NCBI RefSeq assembly: GCF_030161375.1
Contig: NZ_BSSQ01000014.1
Coordinates: 343,095-407,094, forward strand
Direction: 5' to 3'
Length of the DNA: 64,000 bases
Source of the DNA: Paenibacillus glycanilyticus
GTDB lineage: Bacteria > Bacillota > Bacilli > Paenibacillales > Paenibacillaceae
Shown one piece after another: positions 9,873 to 17,547 of this stretch (its first letter is position 1; each line of letters opens with the position of its first letter). The notes beneath the pieces are model-generated. The model saw only the letters and a list, made by a program, of their open reading frames with translations. It was not told the DNA's origin and searched no databases. Made by a program: the position numbers and the translations under genes.

Positions 9873-10946
9873 CTAATCCTGTTGTCTTCGAATCCAAATA
9901 CTGTTGACCCAAAAAAACAGGCGGGTAAGCGGACTTTTCTTCATCAGCTTGCGTGATGCGGCTTGCACATCCGATTGCGTCCGCACTTTCGGGTCGGATA
10001 AATATAGCGCTAACAGCCCTTCGATAATTAGCCGGTGAAAGCTAGCTGCAGGAAGCTTGGTTACGTCTTCCCTAGCCCGGTTCACAATTGTAGCAATCCG
10101 TTCAACAAGCTGATGCTGGCTGTCATAGTAATGACAGAAATTCAGATCGCCACCTGCGCGGTCTTCTTCCTGATCGATTAAATAATCGAGCATAATATGA
10201 AGACTGCACACATGAGGGAAATATATATTTTTAATTGCTTCCGCGTCTTCAAGGCGCAAATGGTCCTCGCTCGCCGCAGCAAACAGCATAAACATGCCCA
10301 GCGTTGAGCCCGTCGCGGCCGCAAATTCATTCCAGTATAAATCAGGGAATTGCCCTGCATACTTGTTCCACCAGGTGAGCAGCTGTTCCTCGCGCAATTC
10401 TTTGCGGATGTGCTTATACACCTGAAGATCGCTGTATAAGCCAACAAGCTCCGTTACATGCGGCTGAACCGCGGCATAAGAAGGGAGCATCGAAACACAG
10501 TGTTGACATAAATTTACCAAATGATGCAAGTAACCGCCATCATTCCGTTCCTGCCGCAAGGCGTAGTAATCCTGAAGAGGTGCCGAAGGATCCACCGCAT
10601 CGAGCATCGATTGATGCAAAAGACGGAAATCATCCGGATCTAACGACGTGCTCCGATCACATAAATTATCCAAGTAATCGCTGATGGTCTGGAGCGCGAC
10701 AATAAGCGGAATAAGAACATACCGCTCGTCCAAATTCATTGCAGCATAAATGGCACCGCCCTGGCAATGAAACTTCTTGCTGTCCATGCTTTGAAGGGCT
10801 TGCGTCCGAAGCTCCGGATCGGGAATCTGCACAGCCAAACGCCGCAGCTTGCGAAGCTCGATATTCACTTCGGGCAATATGTACTTATACACGCGGTGCA
10901 TGAGCTTTAACGGGCTTTCGGGTACCCGGTTGCCGGCTGAAGACAT
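9873..10946 (-). CDS. ytpB: Tetraprenyl-beta-curcumene synthase (YtpB, DUF2600)
   Basis: Class IB terpene synthase that cyclises the C35 tetraprenyl diphosphate to tetraprenyl-beta-curcumene, a precursor of sesquarterpenes such as baciterpenols found in spores of bacilli. The 357 residues match the family length (367 in Bacillus subtilis). The family opening KLMHRVYKYILPEVNIEL is clear, as are the acidic segments SDYLDNLCDRST and DYLIDQEED, which in this family bind the diphosphate through magnesium. The start is uncertain: ATG at 10946 or GTG at 10949, and neither has a well-spaced ribosome site. It lies between a small unknown gene (30 bases upstream) and pfkA. No squalene cyclase-type partner (SqhC) is present in the window. 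Confidence 0.93.
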   Translation of the reverse strand: MSSAGNRVPESPLKLMHRVYKYILPEVNIELRKLRRLAVQIPDPELRTQALQSMDSKKFHCQGGAIYAAMNLDERYVLIPLIVALQTISDYLDNLCDRSTSLDPDDFRLLHQSMLDAVDPSAPLQDYYALRQERNDGGYLHHLVNLCQHCVSMLPSYAAVQPHVTELVGLYSDLQVYKHIRKELREEQLLTWWNKYAGQFPDLYWNEFAAATGSTLGMFMLFAAASEDHLRLEDAEAIKNIYFPHVCSLHIMLDYLIDQEEDRAGGDLNFCHYYDSQHQLVERIATIVNRAREDVTKLPAASFHRLIIEGLLALYLSDPKVRTQSDVQAASRKLMKKSPLTRLFFWVNSIWIRRQQD

Positions 10947-10979
10947 CACTCTTTCATTGCACCCCCTCTTACAAAGCCA

Positions 10980-11297
10980 TTAAGTATGCCGGCGGGAATC
11001 CAACTCTTGATTGGTACGGTACCAGATAAGCAAGTCGTTGATCCGGCTTGCGTACTCTGCGATCTCCGTATTCAAACGGCAGGACTCTTCAAAATTGTCT
11101 TCTTCAAACAGTTCCTCTTGCTTACGGTTAATGATTCTTTCGAACTCCATTACCCGGTCCGGTATTGTTCCCCTGATGAGCTCCCACTGCTCTACAATGT
11201 CCGACTGCTCTAGCGCGCTATATTGCTCCCAGTCCGCTTCGAGCACCGGCAATGCCAATCGCAGCCGCTCATTCCATTCAAACCGATACATCAACAT
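10980..11297 (-). CDS. Conserved small protein of unknown function
   Basis: 105 residues, not recognised. It is acidic, predicted largely helical, with a segment rich in E and R (RVMEFERIINRKQEELFEED) likely to form a coiled coil; no signal peptide or membrane segment. The start is ATG at 11297, chosen because GGAGG lies seven bases upstream. It sits directly ahead of ytpB (gap of about 30 bases) and head-to-head with the MFS transporter gene, so the 102 bases between 11298 and 11399 must hold both promoters. A function linked to ytpB or pfkA is possible only by position. Confidence 0.85.
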   Translation of the reverse strand: MLMYRFEWNERLRLALPVLEADWEQYSALEQSDIVEQWELIRGTIPDRVMEFERIINRKQEELFEEDNFEESCRLNTEIAEYASRINDLLIWYRTNQELDSRRHT

Positions 11298-11399
11298 TCG
11301 TGAACCTCCACACAATAATGTACCATTTCAACAAGCAATAATCCAGCCTATCATGTATACTGTTAAACAATGTTGTTTTTGTTAACGGAGGTTGTACAT

Positions 11400-12587
11400 A
11401 TGGAACAGTCAGACGCCGCGATGCCTTCGGCAGCATCGTTTGGACGGGATAAACATTCTCTTCGGGCCTTCAGCTTTTCGATGTACGCTACACAAGCCGT
11501 TCTTATATCGTATATCCCTTTATATTTTATGGATCAAGGGTTCTCTGCGCACCAGATCGGCATCATTTATTCAACCGGACCGTTTATATCGATCTTCGCC
11601 AATCTCATGATGGGTATGGCCAGCGACCGGTTCCGAACGATCAAAAAACTTCTTACGATTCTTTTAGTCGGTCAACTTGCTATGCTTGCTTTGTTGTTTC
11701 CCGTCCATCATTTTGCACTCATCTGCCTAGTTATGACAGCGTTTTATTTCTTCCAGACCCCCATGAACCCGCTTAGCGATAGTCTCATTCTGCTTGCGAG
11801 CGAACGGATTCGCACGCCCTACGCGCTCATTCGCATATTCGGATCGCTGGGTTTTGCCGTAACGGCCTTTTTAATCGGTATTCTATTGAAGCATATCGGC
11901 TCCGACTGGACGCTGCCGATCGGATTATGCACGATTTCGGTTACCCTCGTGTTATCTTTCTTCTTGAAAGATTACCGCGGGAGTACCCGCAAAATCGAAT
12001 TCTCGGGCTTCTTCCAATTGCTCCGCAAGCCTGAAGTGTTGTTTTTCTTCTTCATTATATTGCTTGTCTCGATCAGCCATCGGATGAACGAGAGCTTCCT
12101 GGCCGTTGCGTTGCGGCAAATGGGCGCTTCCGATTCCGACGTCGGACTCGCCTGGCTGTTCTCCGCCGTGAGCGAGATTCCCGTCTTATTCCTTATGGGG
12201 AAATACGGTCATCGCTTCAAGGAGCTTCCTTTGCTCGTGTTCGCCTGTCTGATGTATATGCTGCGCTTTTGGCTGGCTTCCGTCCTGGACAATCCGTTCC
12301 TTGTGCTTAGCACGCAACTTATGCATAGCGTCACCTTTGGCATTTATTTCTCAACGGCGCTCCGGTACCTGTCCCACCTCATTCCCGAAGAATACCGGTC
12401 CTCGGGCCAAGCGGTGTACGCGGTTGTATGGTCCGGCCTTGCTGGCTTGATCAGCGGGACCCTTGGCGGCTATATATTCGAGCATTATGGAATGAGCAAT
12501 TTCTACCGGGTAGGAGCGGTACTAGCCCTAATCTCTGCCGTATTGTTCTTCTGCCAGCACATATTCGCCCGCAATGCCGGGAGATGA
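11400..12587 (+). CDS. Major facilitator superfamily transporter
   Basis: Polytopic membrane transporter of 395 residues with about 12 hydrophobic segments. Helix 1 (FSMYATQAVLISYIPLYFM) is followed by the loop QGFSAHQIGIIYS and the conserved A-motif-like loop MGMASDRFRTIKK between helices 2 and 3, which places it in the MFS_1-like/HcaT-type branch. The substrate cannot be predicted; relatives are called sugar, phenylpropionate or drug transporters. ATG at 11400 is preceded by GGAGG eight bases upstream. It is transcribed alone, divergently from the ytpB group, and its stop codon lies inside a very long terminator hairpin shared with the cold-shock gene. Confidence 0.93.
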   Translation: MEQSDAAMPSAASFGRDKHSLRAFSFSMYATQAVLISYIPLYFMDQGFSAHQIGIIYSTGPFISIFANLMMGMASDRFRTIKKLLTILLVGQLAMLALLFPVHHFALICLVMTAFYFFQTPMNPLSDSLILLASERIRTPYALIRIFGSLGFAVTAFLIGILLKHIGSDWTLPIGLCTISVTLVLSFFLKDYRGSTRKIEFSGFFQLLRKPEVLFFFFIILLVSISHRMNESFLAVALRQMGASDSDVGLAWLFSAVSEIPVLFLMGKYGHRFKELPLLVFACLMYMLRFWLASVLDNPFLVLSTQLMHSVTFGIYFSTALRYLSHLIPEEYRSSGQAVYAVVWSGLAGLISGTLGGYIFEHYGMSNFYRVGAVLALISAVLFFCQHIFARNAGR

Positions 12588-12642
12588 AAGCAAAAAAGAG
12601 ATCCTCTCGATTACTCGAGAAGGATCTCTTTTTTGCTTTCAT
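12584..12642. terminator. Long bidirectional terminator between MFS gene and csp
   Basis: About 26 paired positions: left arm ATGAAAGCAAAAAAGAGATC and onwards, right arm its complement with a one-base bulge, loop TTAC. A/T tracts on both sides allow termination in both directions. The left arm includes the TGA stop of the MFS gene. Confidence 0.93.
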
Positions 12643-12664
12643 GCGTGCTTATAAGGGGTTGATC

Positions 12665-12862
12665 TTATAATTTAACGACGTTAGACGCCTGTGCACCGCG
12701 ATTGCCTTGTGTAATATCGAATTCGACCGATTGACCTTCTTCCAGCGATTTGAAGCCATCGCCTGTAATTGAAGAATAATGAACAAACACGTCTTCGCCA
12801 TTCTCTACCGAGATAAAACCGTAGCCTTTCTCAGCGTTAAACCATTTAACTGTTCCTTTCAA
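12665..12862 (-). CDS. Cold-shock protein (CspD-like)
   Basis: Single cold-shock domain of 65 residues: a five-stranded beta barrel that binds single-stranded RNA and DNA and melts RNA structure. RNP1 (KGYGFISV) and RNP2 (VFVHYSSI) are both intact, and the C-terminal [13 protein letters not shown] is the family ending. It starts with TTG at 12862: AGGAGG lies nine bases upstream, whereas the earlier in-frame TTG at 12871 touches that site. A strong sigma-A-type promoter lies about 45 bases before, and the leader between can form a short GC stem. Such genes are usually highly expressed and post-transcriptionally controlled. Confidence 0.96.
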   Translation of the reverse strand: MKGTVKWFNAEKGYGFISVENGEDVFVHYSSITGDGFKSLEEGQSVEFDITQGNRGAQASNVVKL

Positions 12863-12913
12863 CTGACACAACCTCCTAAAAATAACCGCCGCTTAATGCC
12901 GGCGAGTAATAAC

Positions 12914-12942
12914 ATTATATATCCCTAATTTGGAAAAATCAA
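12914..12942 (-). promoter_or_regulatory. Sigma-A-type promoter of the cold-shock gene
   Basis: Read on the minus strand: -35 TTGATT (12937-12942), 17-base spacer, -10 TATAAT (12914-12919). The -35 box overlaps the stop codon of the upstream methyltransferase gene. Confidence 0.8.
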
Positions 12943-13643
12943 CAAATTGAAATACGCAAATATTGACTGGAGCCCGGTATAAAAGGAAGCCTGGACAGCA
13001 GCAGCTCCGGCTCCCCGCCACTTGCCAATATGGCGGCCATCAACTCATCCATTCGCTCGAACGGCTTCCAGCCAAGAGAATAAAGCGGATAGATTCTTAC
13101 TTCTCCGCCCGGCTTGCATACCCGCATCAATTCCAGAATCGATTGTTTATGGAACGCAAAGCCGAATTGCTCGGCATATAGAAAAAGGAAATGACTGCAT
13201 AACACTAAAGAGAAGGCATGGTCTTGAAAAGGCAGATTCGGTAAGGAACCTGCGATATATCGGCTTCGCCCGTCCGCGGATTGCAGGTGATCGGAGAATC
13301 GCTTCAGCGATTCAATACGCCCTTCCCTATGCTGCTCCGGACTGCCGTAATAACTCCAGTCGAAATGCTCTCTCAGCTTTTTAAGCTTCTCCGTGGAAGT
13401 CTCAATCTCTACGGCCGCTTCTGCGATCCATTGTGCCGAATTGTGCACGTATCTGGGATCTGCGGCCATCGCATCGTAACCTTGACTTACAGCGTCTGCC
13501 GTAAACGAAGACCCGCCCCCGGCAACGTCCAAGATTTGTCCATGCGCCAAATGGTCTTTCGTCAATTCAAACATTCTCAAATACTCGTCAAACCCGCGGC
13601 ATGTCATCGCCACGCCAACTTGCTCATACAGCGATTTGCTCAT
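12939..13643 (-). CDS. Class I SAM-dependent methyltransferase, substrate unknown
   Basis: 234-residue cytoplasmic protein. The SAM-binding motif I is GQILDVAGGGSSFTADAV, followed by an acidic motif around AADPRYV. A post-I segment SLVLCSHFLFLYAEQFG and the late LMRVCKPGGEVRIYPLYS match the methyltransferase fold as seen in UbiE/COQ5-like proteins. ATG at 13643 gives the natural MSKSLYEQVGVAM start, with GGAG eleven bases upstream; an extended reading to 13703 adds only an arginine-rich stretch without a ribosome site. The substrate cannot be read from sequence. It stands alone, ahead of csp. Confidence 0.85.
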   Translation of the reverse strand: MSKSLYEQVGVAMTCRGFDEYLRMFELTKDHLAHGQILDVAGGGSSFTADAVSQGYDAMAADPRYVHNSAQWIAEAAVEIETSTEKLKKLREHFDWSYYGSPEQHREGRIESLKRFSDHLQSADGRSRYIAGSLPNLPFQDHAFSLVLCSHFLFLYAEQFGFAFHKQSILELMRVCKPGGEVRIYPLYSLGWKPFERMDELMAAILASGGEPELLLSRLPFIPGSSQYLRISIC

Positions 13644-13746
13644 TTTCCCGCACTCTCCTCGTCTCATCTCGTCTCTTCTCGGCTCAACTCTTGCCCTCTG
13701 CATTCCGCCAATCGGCAGAATAGCCTAATTCTACCATTACCTATTA

Positions 13747-13776
13747 TTGATTTCCACCCTTGAATTTGGCTATGAT
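13747..13776 (+). promoter_or_regulatory. Likely promoter of the 77-residue gene
   Basis: -35 TTGATT (13747-13752), 18-base spacer, -10 TATGAT (13771-13776), about 35 bases upstream of the ATG at 13813. Confidence 0.55.
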
Positions 13777-13812
13777 GAACAGTATATCAAGCGAAAAGGT
13801 GGAATAACGGCA

Positions 13813-14046
13813 ATGTTCAAGAAACATGAAATTTTTAAAACGGATAAATACAATATGCTTACGGTAGAGGTGCAAGGCAAAACCTTGATCGTCCGTGAAA
13901 TATCCGATCAATGGGGCGAGGAAACCCATACCTTCGTTAGCCGTCCCGAAATGATGCATTGGGCGGAAAACCGCTTTAAGCCAGAGCAATTCACCGGCCG
14001 TGAAGAAGAACGGGAAAATATTTTGAAAGCTCTTAAAGAAGTGTAA
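13813..14046 (+). CDS. Small conserved hypothetical protein
   Basis: 77 residues, charged and soluble, no membrane segment; not recognised. It contains YNMLTVEVQGKTLIVREISD, a likely pair of beta strands, then an acidic helical C-terminus (EEERENILKALKEV). ATG at 13813 is preceded by AAGGTGG at ten bases and by a plausible promoter. A longer in-frame reading from 13747 has no ribosome site and would run through that promoter. Confidence 0.75.
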   Translation: MFKKHEIFKTDKYNMLTVEVQGKTLIVREISDQWGEETHTFVSRPEMMHWAENRFKPEQFTGREEERENILKALKEV

Positions 14047-14110
14047 GTTGGCAGGAAATATTACCCTGCACGGCGAACATATCGTATCATCGCGAAGCAT
14101 AGACTAGCGA

Positions 14111-14213
14111 ATGCTTACTTGCTACGCAATCTTTAAGATTATGCTTTCGAAGTAAATTGCTACGCAATTTTAAGCGTATGCTTTCGAAGTAAGATTGCTT
14201 CGCAATCTTTTTA
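14111..14213. repeat. Three tandem ~37-base hairpin repeats
   Basis: Units 2 and 3 begin at 14140 and 14177 (period 37 bases) and share TATGCTTTCGAAGTAA plus a hairpin of the form ATTGCTNCGCAAT. Unit 1 (from 14111) has the same hairpin but lacks the TTCGAAG part. The last hairpin (AAGATTGC-TTC-GCAATCTT) is followed by TTT and then at once by the AGGAGG site of the next small gene, so it could act as an attenuator. A related hairpin occurs at 23764-23780. Confidence 0.85.
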
Positions 14214-14223
14214 GGAGGATCAA

Positions 14224-14400
14224 ATGGGTTCCGTTAACGTTATTTTTATTATCTCTGCTTTTGTGCTTGGCGGACTTGTTATTCTCAAGCGCGATTCCAT
14301 GGCGCCAAAACTTCGCAGAGGGATGGCGATTGCCTCCATCATCCTCATTGCGTTCGCCTTTTTCCTCATTGTATATAGCTTCTTAACAATGGGAACCTAG
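14224..14400 (+). CDS. Small two-helix membrane protein
   Basis: 58-residue reading frame starting MGSVNVIFIISAFVLGG and ending FLTMGT. It has two hydrophobic helices (about 4-20 and 34-54) joined by the basic loop LKRDSMAPKLRRG, so both ends would face outside if the positive-inside rule holds. AGGAGG lies six bases before the ATG. It comes directly after the tandem hairpin repeats and about 180 bases before pepF on the same strand. Not recognised; length, ribosome site and hydrophobicity together make it a likely real gene. Confidence 0.72.
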   Translation: MGSVNVIFIISAFVLGGLVILKRDSMAPKLRRGMAIASIILIAFAFFLIVYSFLTMGT

Positions 14401-14583
14401 GACATGATTGGAAGCATCACCGGACATACTAGGACAAACTGTCCTTGAGGTGATCTTCCGGCAATGAAATGGCTGCCCGTAATCTTAGTGTTATGCCTTG
14501 CTCCCGGTTCGGCTTCCGCCGACCCCGGCCAGCAAGCTTCGCCACATAACCAATCTACTATATCCGTACCGAGGAGGAGTTCG

Positions 14584-16374
14584 ATGAATCACGTACCTAA
14601 GCGTTCCGAGACCGCAGTTGATTACCGCTGGAAACTGGAGGATCTGTTTGCAGATCAAGCTGCCTGGGACAAAGAGTATGCAGCAGCAAAAGCTTTGATT
14701 AAAAAAGTCGGAGCATTCGAAGGCAAACTTGCGGACCCTGCTCAGCTTAAAGCCTGCTTCGAACTGGAAGATGAGCTCTCCCTGCATGTTGAACGGCTTT
14801 ATGTATACTCCAATATGAAACATCACGAAGATACGGCAGAACCAACTTATCAAGCGCTGTCGGACAAAGCGAAGAAAATCAGCGTTGAGACGGGCGAAGC
14901 CCTGTCCTATATCACGCCTGAGGTATTGTCCCTTTCCGATGCCGAGCTTGACGCTCTGATCAATAATGAAGACCTTGCGGTGTTCAAACATACGCTCGAG
15001 GAAATGCGCCGTCAGAAAGCGCATGTACTCTCCAAACCGGAAGAAGCGCTTATGGCGCAAGTAGGCAACGTCAGCTCGGCTCCCGGCTCGATCTACAGCA
15101 TTTTGAACAATGCGGATTTGAAGTTCCCTAAGGTTAAGAATGAAGCCGGTGAAGAAGTCCAATTGACACAAGGCTCCTACATTCAATTCTTGGAGAGCAA
15201 AAACCGCGAAGTTCGCGCGAATGCTTTCCATACGATGTACGATACATACGGAAAATTAAAAAATACGCTTGCTACAACGCTGAACGCAAACGTAACGAAA
15301 AACATTTTCTACGCTCGGGCACGCAAGTACCCATCCGCGCTTGGCATGTCGCTGTATGGCGACAACATCCCGGAGAGCGTCTATACGAATCTCATTGATA
15401 CGATCCACAAGCATATGCCGCTGATGTACCGTTACATGGACCTCCGCAAAAAGCTGCTTGGCGTAGATGAGCTTCACATGTACGATCTGTTTGCTCCGCT
15501 TGTCGAAGAGTTCGACATGGAAATTACGTATGACGAATCGAAAAAAATCGTTAAAGAAAGCTTGAAGCCGCTTGGCGAGGACTATTTGTCCGTGTTGCAG
15601 GACGGCTTCGACAACGGCTGGATCGATGTCTACGAGAACGAAGGCAAACGCAGCGGCGCCTACAGCTGGGGAGCTTTTGGCACCCACCCGTATGTGCTCC
15701 TGAACCATAAAGACAACCTGAACAGCATGTTCACGTTGACGCATGAGATGGGTCACGCGCTGCATTCGTATTATTCGGATACGAACCAGAACTATCGCGA
15801 CGCGCAATACACGATTTTCCTCGCGGAAGTAGCTTCCACGCTGAACGAAGCGCTTCTGATGGATTATCTGCTTGGCAAGTCTACGGATCCGAAGGAAAAA
15901 ATGTACCTGCTGACGTATTATGCCGACCAGTTCCGTACAACGGTATTCCGTCAAACGATGTTTGCCGAGTTCGAGAAAATCGTTCACGAAAAAACCGAGC
16001 AAGGCGAATCGCTCACTCCGCAAGACTTGAGCAAAATCTACTATGACCTGAACGTGCTTTATTACGGCAAAGACATGGTTGTAGACAAAGATATCGAGAT
16101 GGAATGGGCTCGGATTCCGCATTTCTACAACAGCTTCTATGTGTTCAAATACGCGACGGGCTTCTCCGCCGCAACAAGCTTCTCGAAGCAAATTCTCGAG
16201 GAAGGCGCACCGGCCGTTGACCGTTACTTAGGTTTCCTGAAAAGCGGCGGCAGCGACTTCTCGATCAATATCTTGAAAAAAGCCGGCGTAGACATGTCTT
16301 CCCCAGAGCCAATCGAACAAGCGATGAGCGTGTTTGAGAGCTTGATTGAGCAGATGGAGGAGTTGACGAAGTAG
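14584..16374 (+). CDS. pepF: Oligoendopeptidase F
   Basis: Zinc metallopeptidase of family M3B that cleaves short peptides (about 7-17 residues) in the cytoplasm; 596 residues, the usual length. The zinc motif HEMGH (H387) lies in TLTHEMGHALHSYYS, and the third ligand region FLAEVASTLNEALL follows. The N-terminal PepF domain begins MNHVPKRSETAVDYRWKLEDL. The start at 14584 has GGAGGAG five bases upstream. A second in-frame start at 14464 also has a strong ribosome site (GAGGTGATC) and would add 40 residues resembling a signal peptide (MKWLPVILVLCLAPGSASA). The family is normally cytosolic, so I keep the shorter form. Confidence 0.95.
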   Translation: MNHVPKRSETAVDYRWKLEDLFADQAAWDKEYAAAKALIKKVGAFEGKLADPAQLKACFELEDELSLHVERLYVYSNMKHHEDTAEPTYQALSDKAKKISVETGEALSYITPEVLSLSDAELDALINNEDLAVFKHTLEEMRRQKAHVLSKPEEALMAQVGNVSSAPGSIYSILNNADLKFPKVKNEAGEEVQLTQGSYIQFLESKNREVRANAFHTMYDTYGKLKNTLATTLNANVTKNIFYARARKYPSALGMSLYGDNIPESVYTNLIDTIHKHMPLMYRYMDLRKKLLGVDELHMYDLFAPLVEEFDMEITYDESKKIVKESLKPLGEDYLSVLQDGFDNGWIDVYENEGKRSGAYSWGAFGTHPYVLLNHKDNLNSMFTLTHEMGHALHSYYSDTNQNYRDAQYTIFLAEVASTLNEALLMDYLLGKSTDPKEKMYLLTYYADQFRTTVFRQTMFAEFEKIVHEKTEQGESLTPQDLSKIYYDLNVLYYGKDMVVDKDIEMEWARIPHFYNSFYVFKYATGFSAATSFSKQILEEGAPAVDRYLGFLKSGGSDFSINILKKAGVDMSSPEPIEQAMSVFESLIEQMEELTK

Positions 16375-16414
16375 ACTCCTCCTGGCAGTTTGTGATGTGA
16401 TTGGCTCCGAGGAC

Positions 16415-16527
16415 GGAAAAGTATCTCCTTCCGGTTGCTGTTGGAATCGGGAATTTTGAATGACACCTGAAGGTGTATTCCCGAGTTCCAAAGGCAAGCG
16501 CTACGCTCCTCCAGGAGATACTTTCCC
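16415..16527. repeat. Nested inverted-repeat element after pepF
   Basis: This fills much of the gene-free stretch 16375-16701. Outer arms GGAAAAGTATCTCCT and its near complement (about 85 bases apart) enclose a second pair TTGGAATCGGGAAT / ATTCCCGAGTTCCAA, which in turn encloses ACACCT-GA-AGGTGT. RNA from either strand could fold into one long stacked hairpin with side bulges. No convincing reading frame lies in it. Confidence 0.75.
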
Positions 16528-16594
16528 TCTCTCTACGCACTCACATCAAAACCTGCTCCCCCCCTCTACTTCGTCATATAGAGGGGCCGTTTGA

Positions 16595-16627
16595 AAGACA
16601 GACTCGATTGATTTCGAGTCTGTCTTT
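16595..16627 (+). terminator. Rho-independent terminator downstream of pepF
   Basis: AAAGACAGACTCGA pairs with its complement across a 5-base loop, followed by a run of T. A weaker hairpin (CCCCTCTA/TAGAGGGG, about 16562-16586) stands just before it. Confidence 0.9.
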
Positions 16628-16649
16628 TTTTGTGGATCGGGTGGCGTAA

Positions 16650-16687
16650 CTTATGTACTCCGCTTTGCGTCTATACCTGTACATAAG
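16650..16687 (+). promoter_or_regulatory. Inverted repeat abutting a ribosome binding site
   Basis: CTTATGTAC (16650-16658) and GTACATAAG (16679-16687) flank a possible -10 box (TATACC). The second arm runs into the AAGGA site of the lipoprotein gene, so it could be an operator or a hairpin that hides the ribosome site. Confidence 0.4.
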
Positions 16688-16701
16688 GAAAGGATGATCC
16701 A

Positions 16702-17502
16702 ATGCTGGGGAAAATTAGGTATATAAAGACGATGTTTGGGATTATGGTATTGCTGCTAGTTGCTGTGGGATGCAAATCAGAAGCCAAGGCGCCGGCGAGT
16801 GGAGAACTTGCGTACAAAGAAACTTTATTGGACGAGCAGGATGTCGTCAAAGCTTTGGAAGAGAACGAAGTGAAACTGACGGCCGATTCTTCGGCTTCCT
16901 ATTTTGAATTGAATAAGGTAAAGCCGACGATTTTCGCGCTGCCGGATCAAGAGAAGATTATGGTGTATGTGTATGGTTCGGACAAGGATACGCAAGAAGC
17001 CCGGCAGGATTTTGCGGAGCAGACCAAGTTGATGGACATGAACGCACCGCTGTTTTATAACGTCAAGAACGCGTTGATTCTCTATCAGCATCAAGTAAGC
17101 AACAGCACTCCGAAAGAAAAAACCGCCTACCACTCGAATATTGAACAAGCGATCGAACAGCTGCTAGGCGATGAGATTTATGTGAAATTGGGAAAACCAT
17201 ACAACCTTCCAAGGATGGAGCAGTTCATAGATAATTTCAACGATCATAAGGCGGATCAGCTGAAAATAACCGCGTTAACGATTGAAGGCGATCCAATCTA
17301 TACATATTTGATTACGGACGGAACCAAGTTGCAATATGTGAATGATAATAGAGAGGATACCTATGGCGGCGATAAAGGTATCTCGAAAACGGAATGTACC
17401 GCTATTGAAAAACAGAACAAGGAAGAAAATACGGTGTACACGGTAACCGGTTGCCAGGACGAGAACGAAAGATATGTAATGGCTGTACCGGGTCTCCAAT
17501 AA
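16702..17502 (+). CDS. Lipoprotein, DUF4362-like
   Basis: 266-residue secreted lipoprotein. The signal peptide (1-23, hydrophobic core MFGIMVLLLVAVGC) ends in a lipobox with cysteine 24, so it should be anchored to the outer face of the membrane. The C-terminal part (ITALTIEGDPIYTYLITDGT, DNREDTYGGD, TECTAIEKQN) resembles the DUF4362 domain found in many Paenibacillus and Bacillus lipoproteins; function unknown. ATG at 16702 has AAGGA seven bases upstream. Single-gene transcription unit, ending at a bidirectional terminator. Confidence 0.88.
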   Translation: MLGKIRYIKTMFGIMVLLLVAVGCKSEAKAPASGELAYKETLLDEQDVVKALEENEVKLTADSSASYFELNKVKPTIFALPDQEKIMVYVYGSDKDTQEARQDFAEQTKLMDMNAPLFYNVKNALILYQHQVSNSTPKEKTAYHSNIEQAIEQLLGDEIYVKLGKPYNLPRMEQFIDNFNDHKADQLKITALTIEGDPIYTYLITDGTKLQYVNDNREDTYGGDKGISKTECTAIEKQNKEENTVYTVTGCQDENERYVMAVPGLQ

Positions 17503-17506
17503 AACA

Positions 17507-17541
17507 ATGGCAGCGTGGGGATTGTAATCCCCCGCTGCCAT
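17507..17541. terminator. Bidirectional terminator
   Basis: ATGGCAGCG-TGGGGATT pairs with AATCCCC-CGCTGCCAT, with T/A tracts on both sides, between the converging lipoprotein and cyclase genes. Confidence 0.9.
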
Positions 17542-17547
17542 CGTTAT

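Noticed and set aside
14111-14213. CRISPR-like array
   Set aside because: Period is about 37 bases, but the units are contiguous hairpins with no unique spacers and no cas genes nearby.
14491-16191. Minus-strand open frames opposite pepF (246 and 311 codons)
   Set aside because: pepF on the plus strand has the HEMGH site and full family length; the opposite frames have no support.
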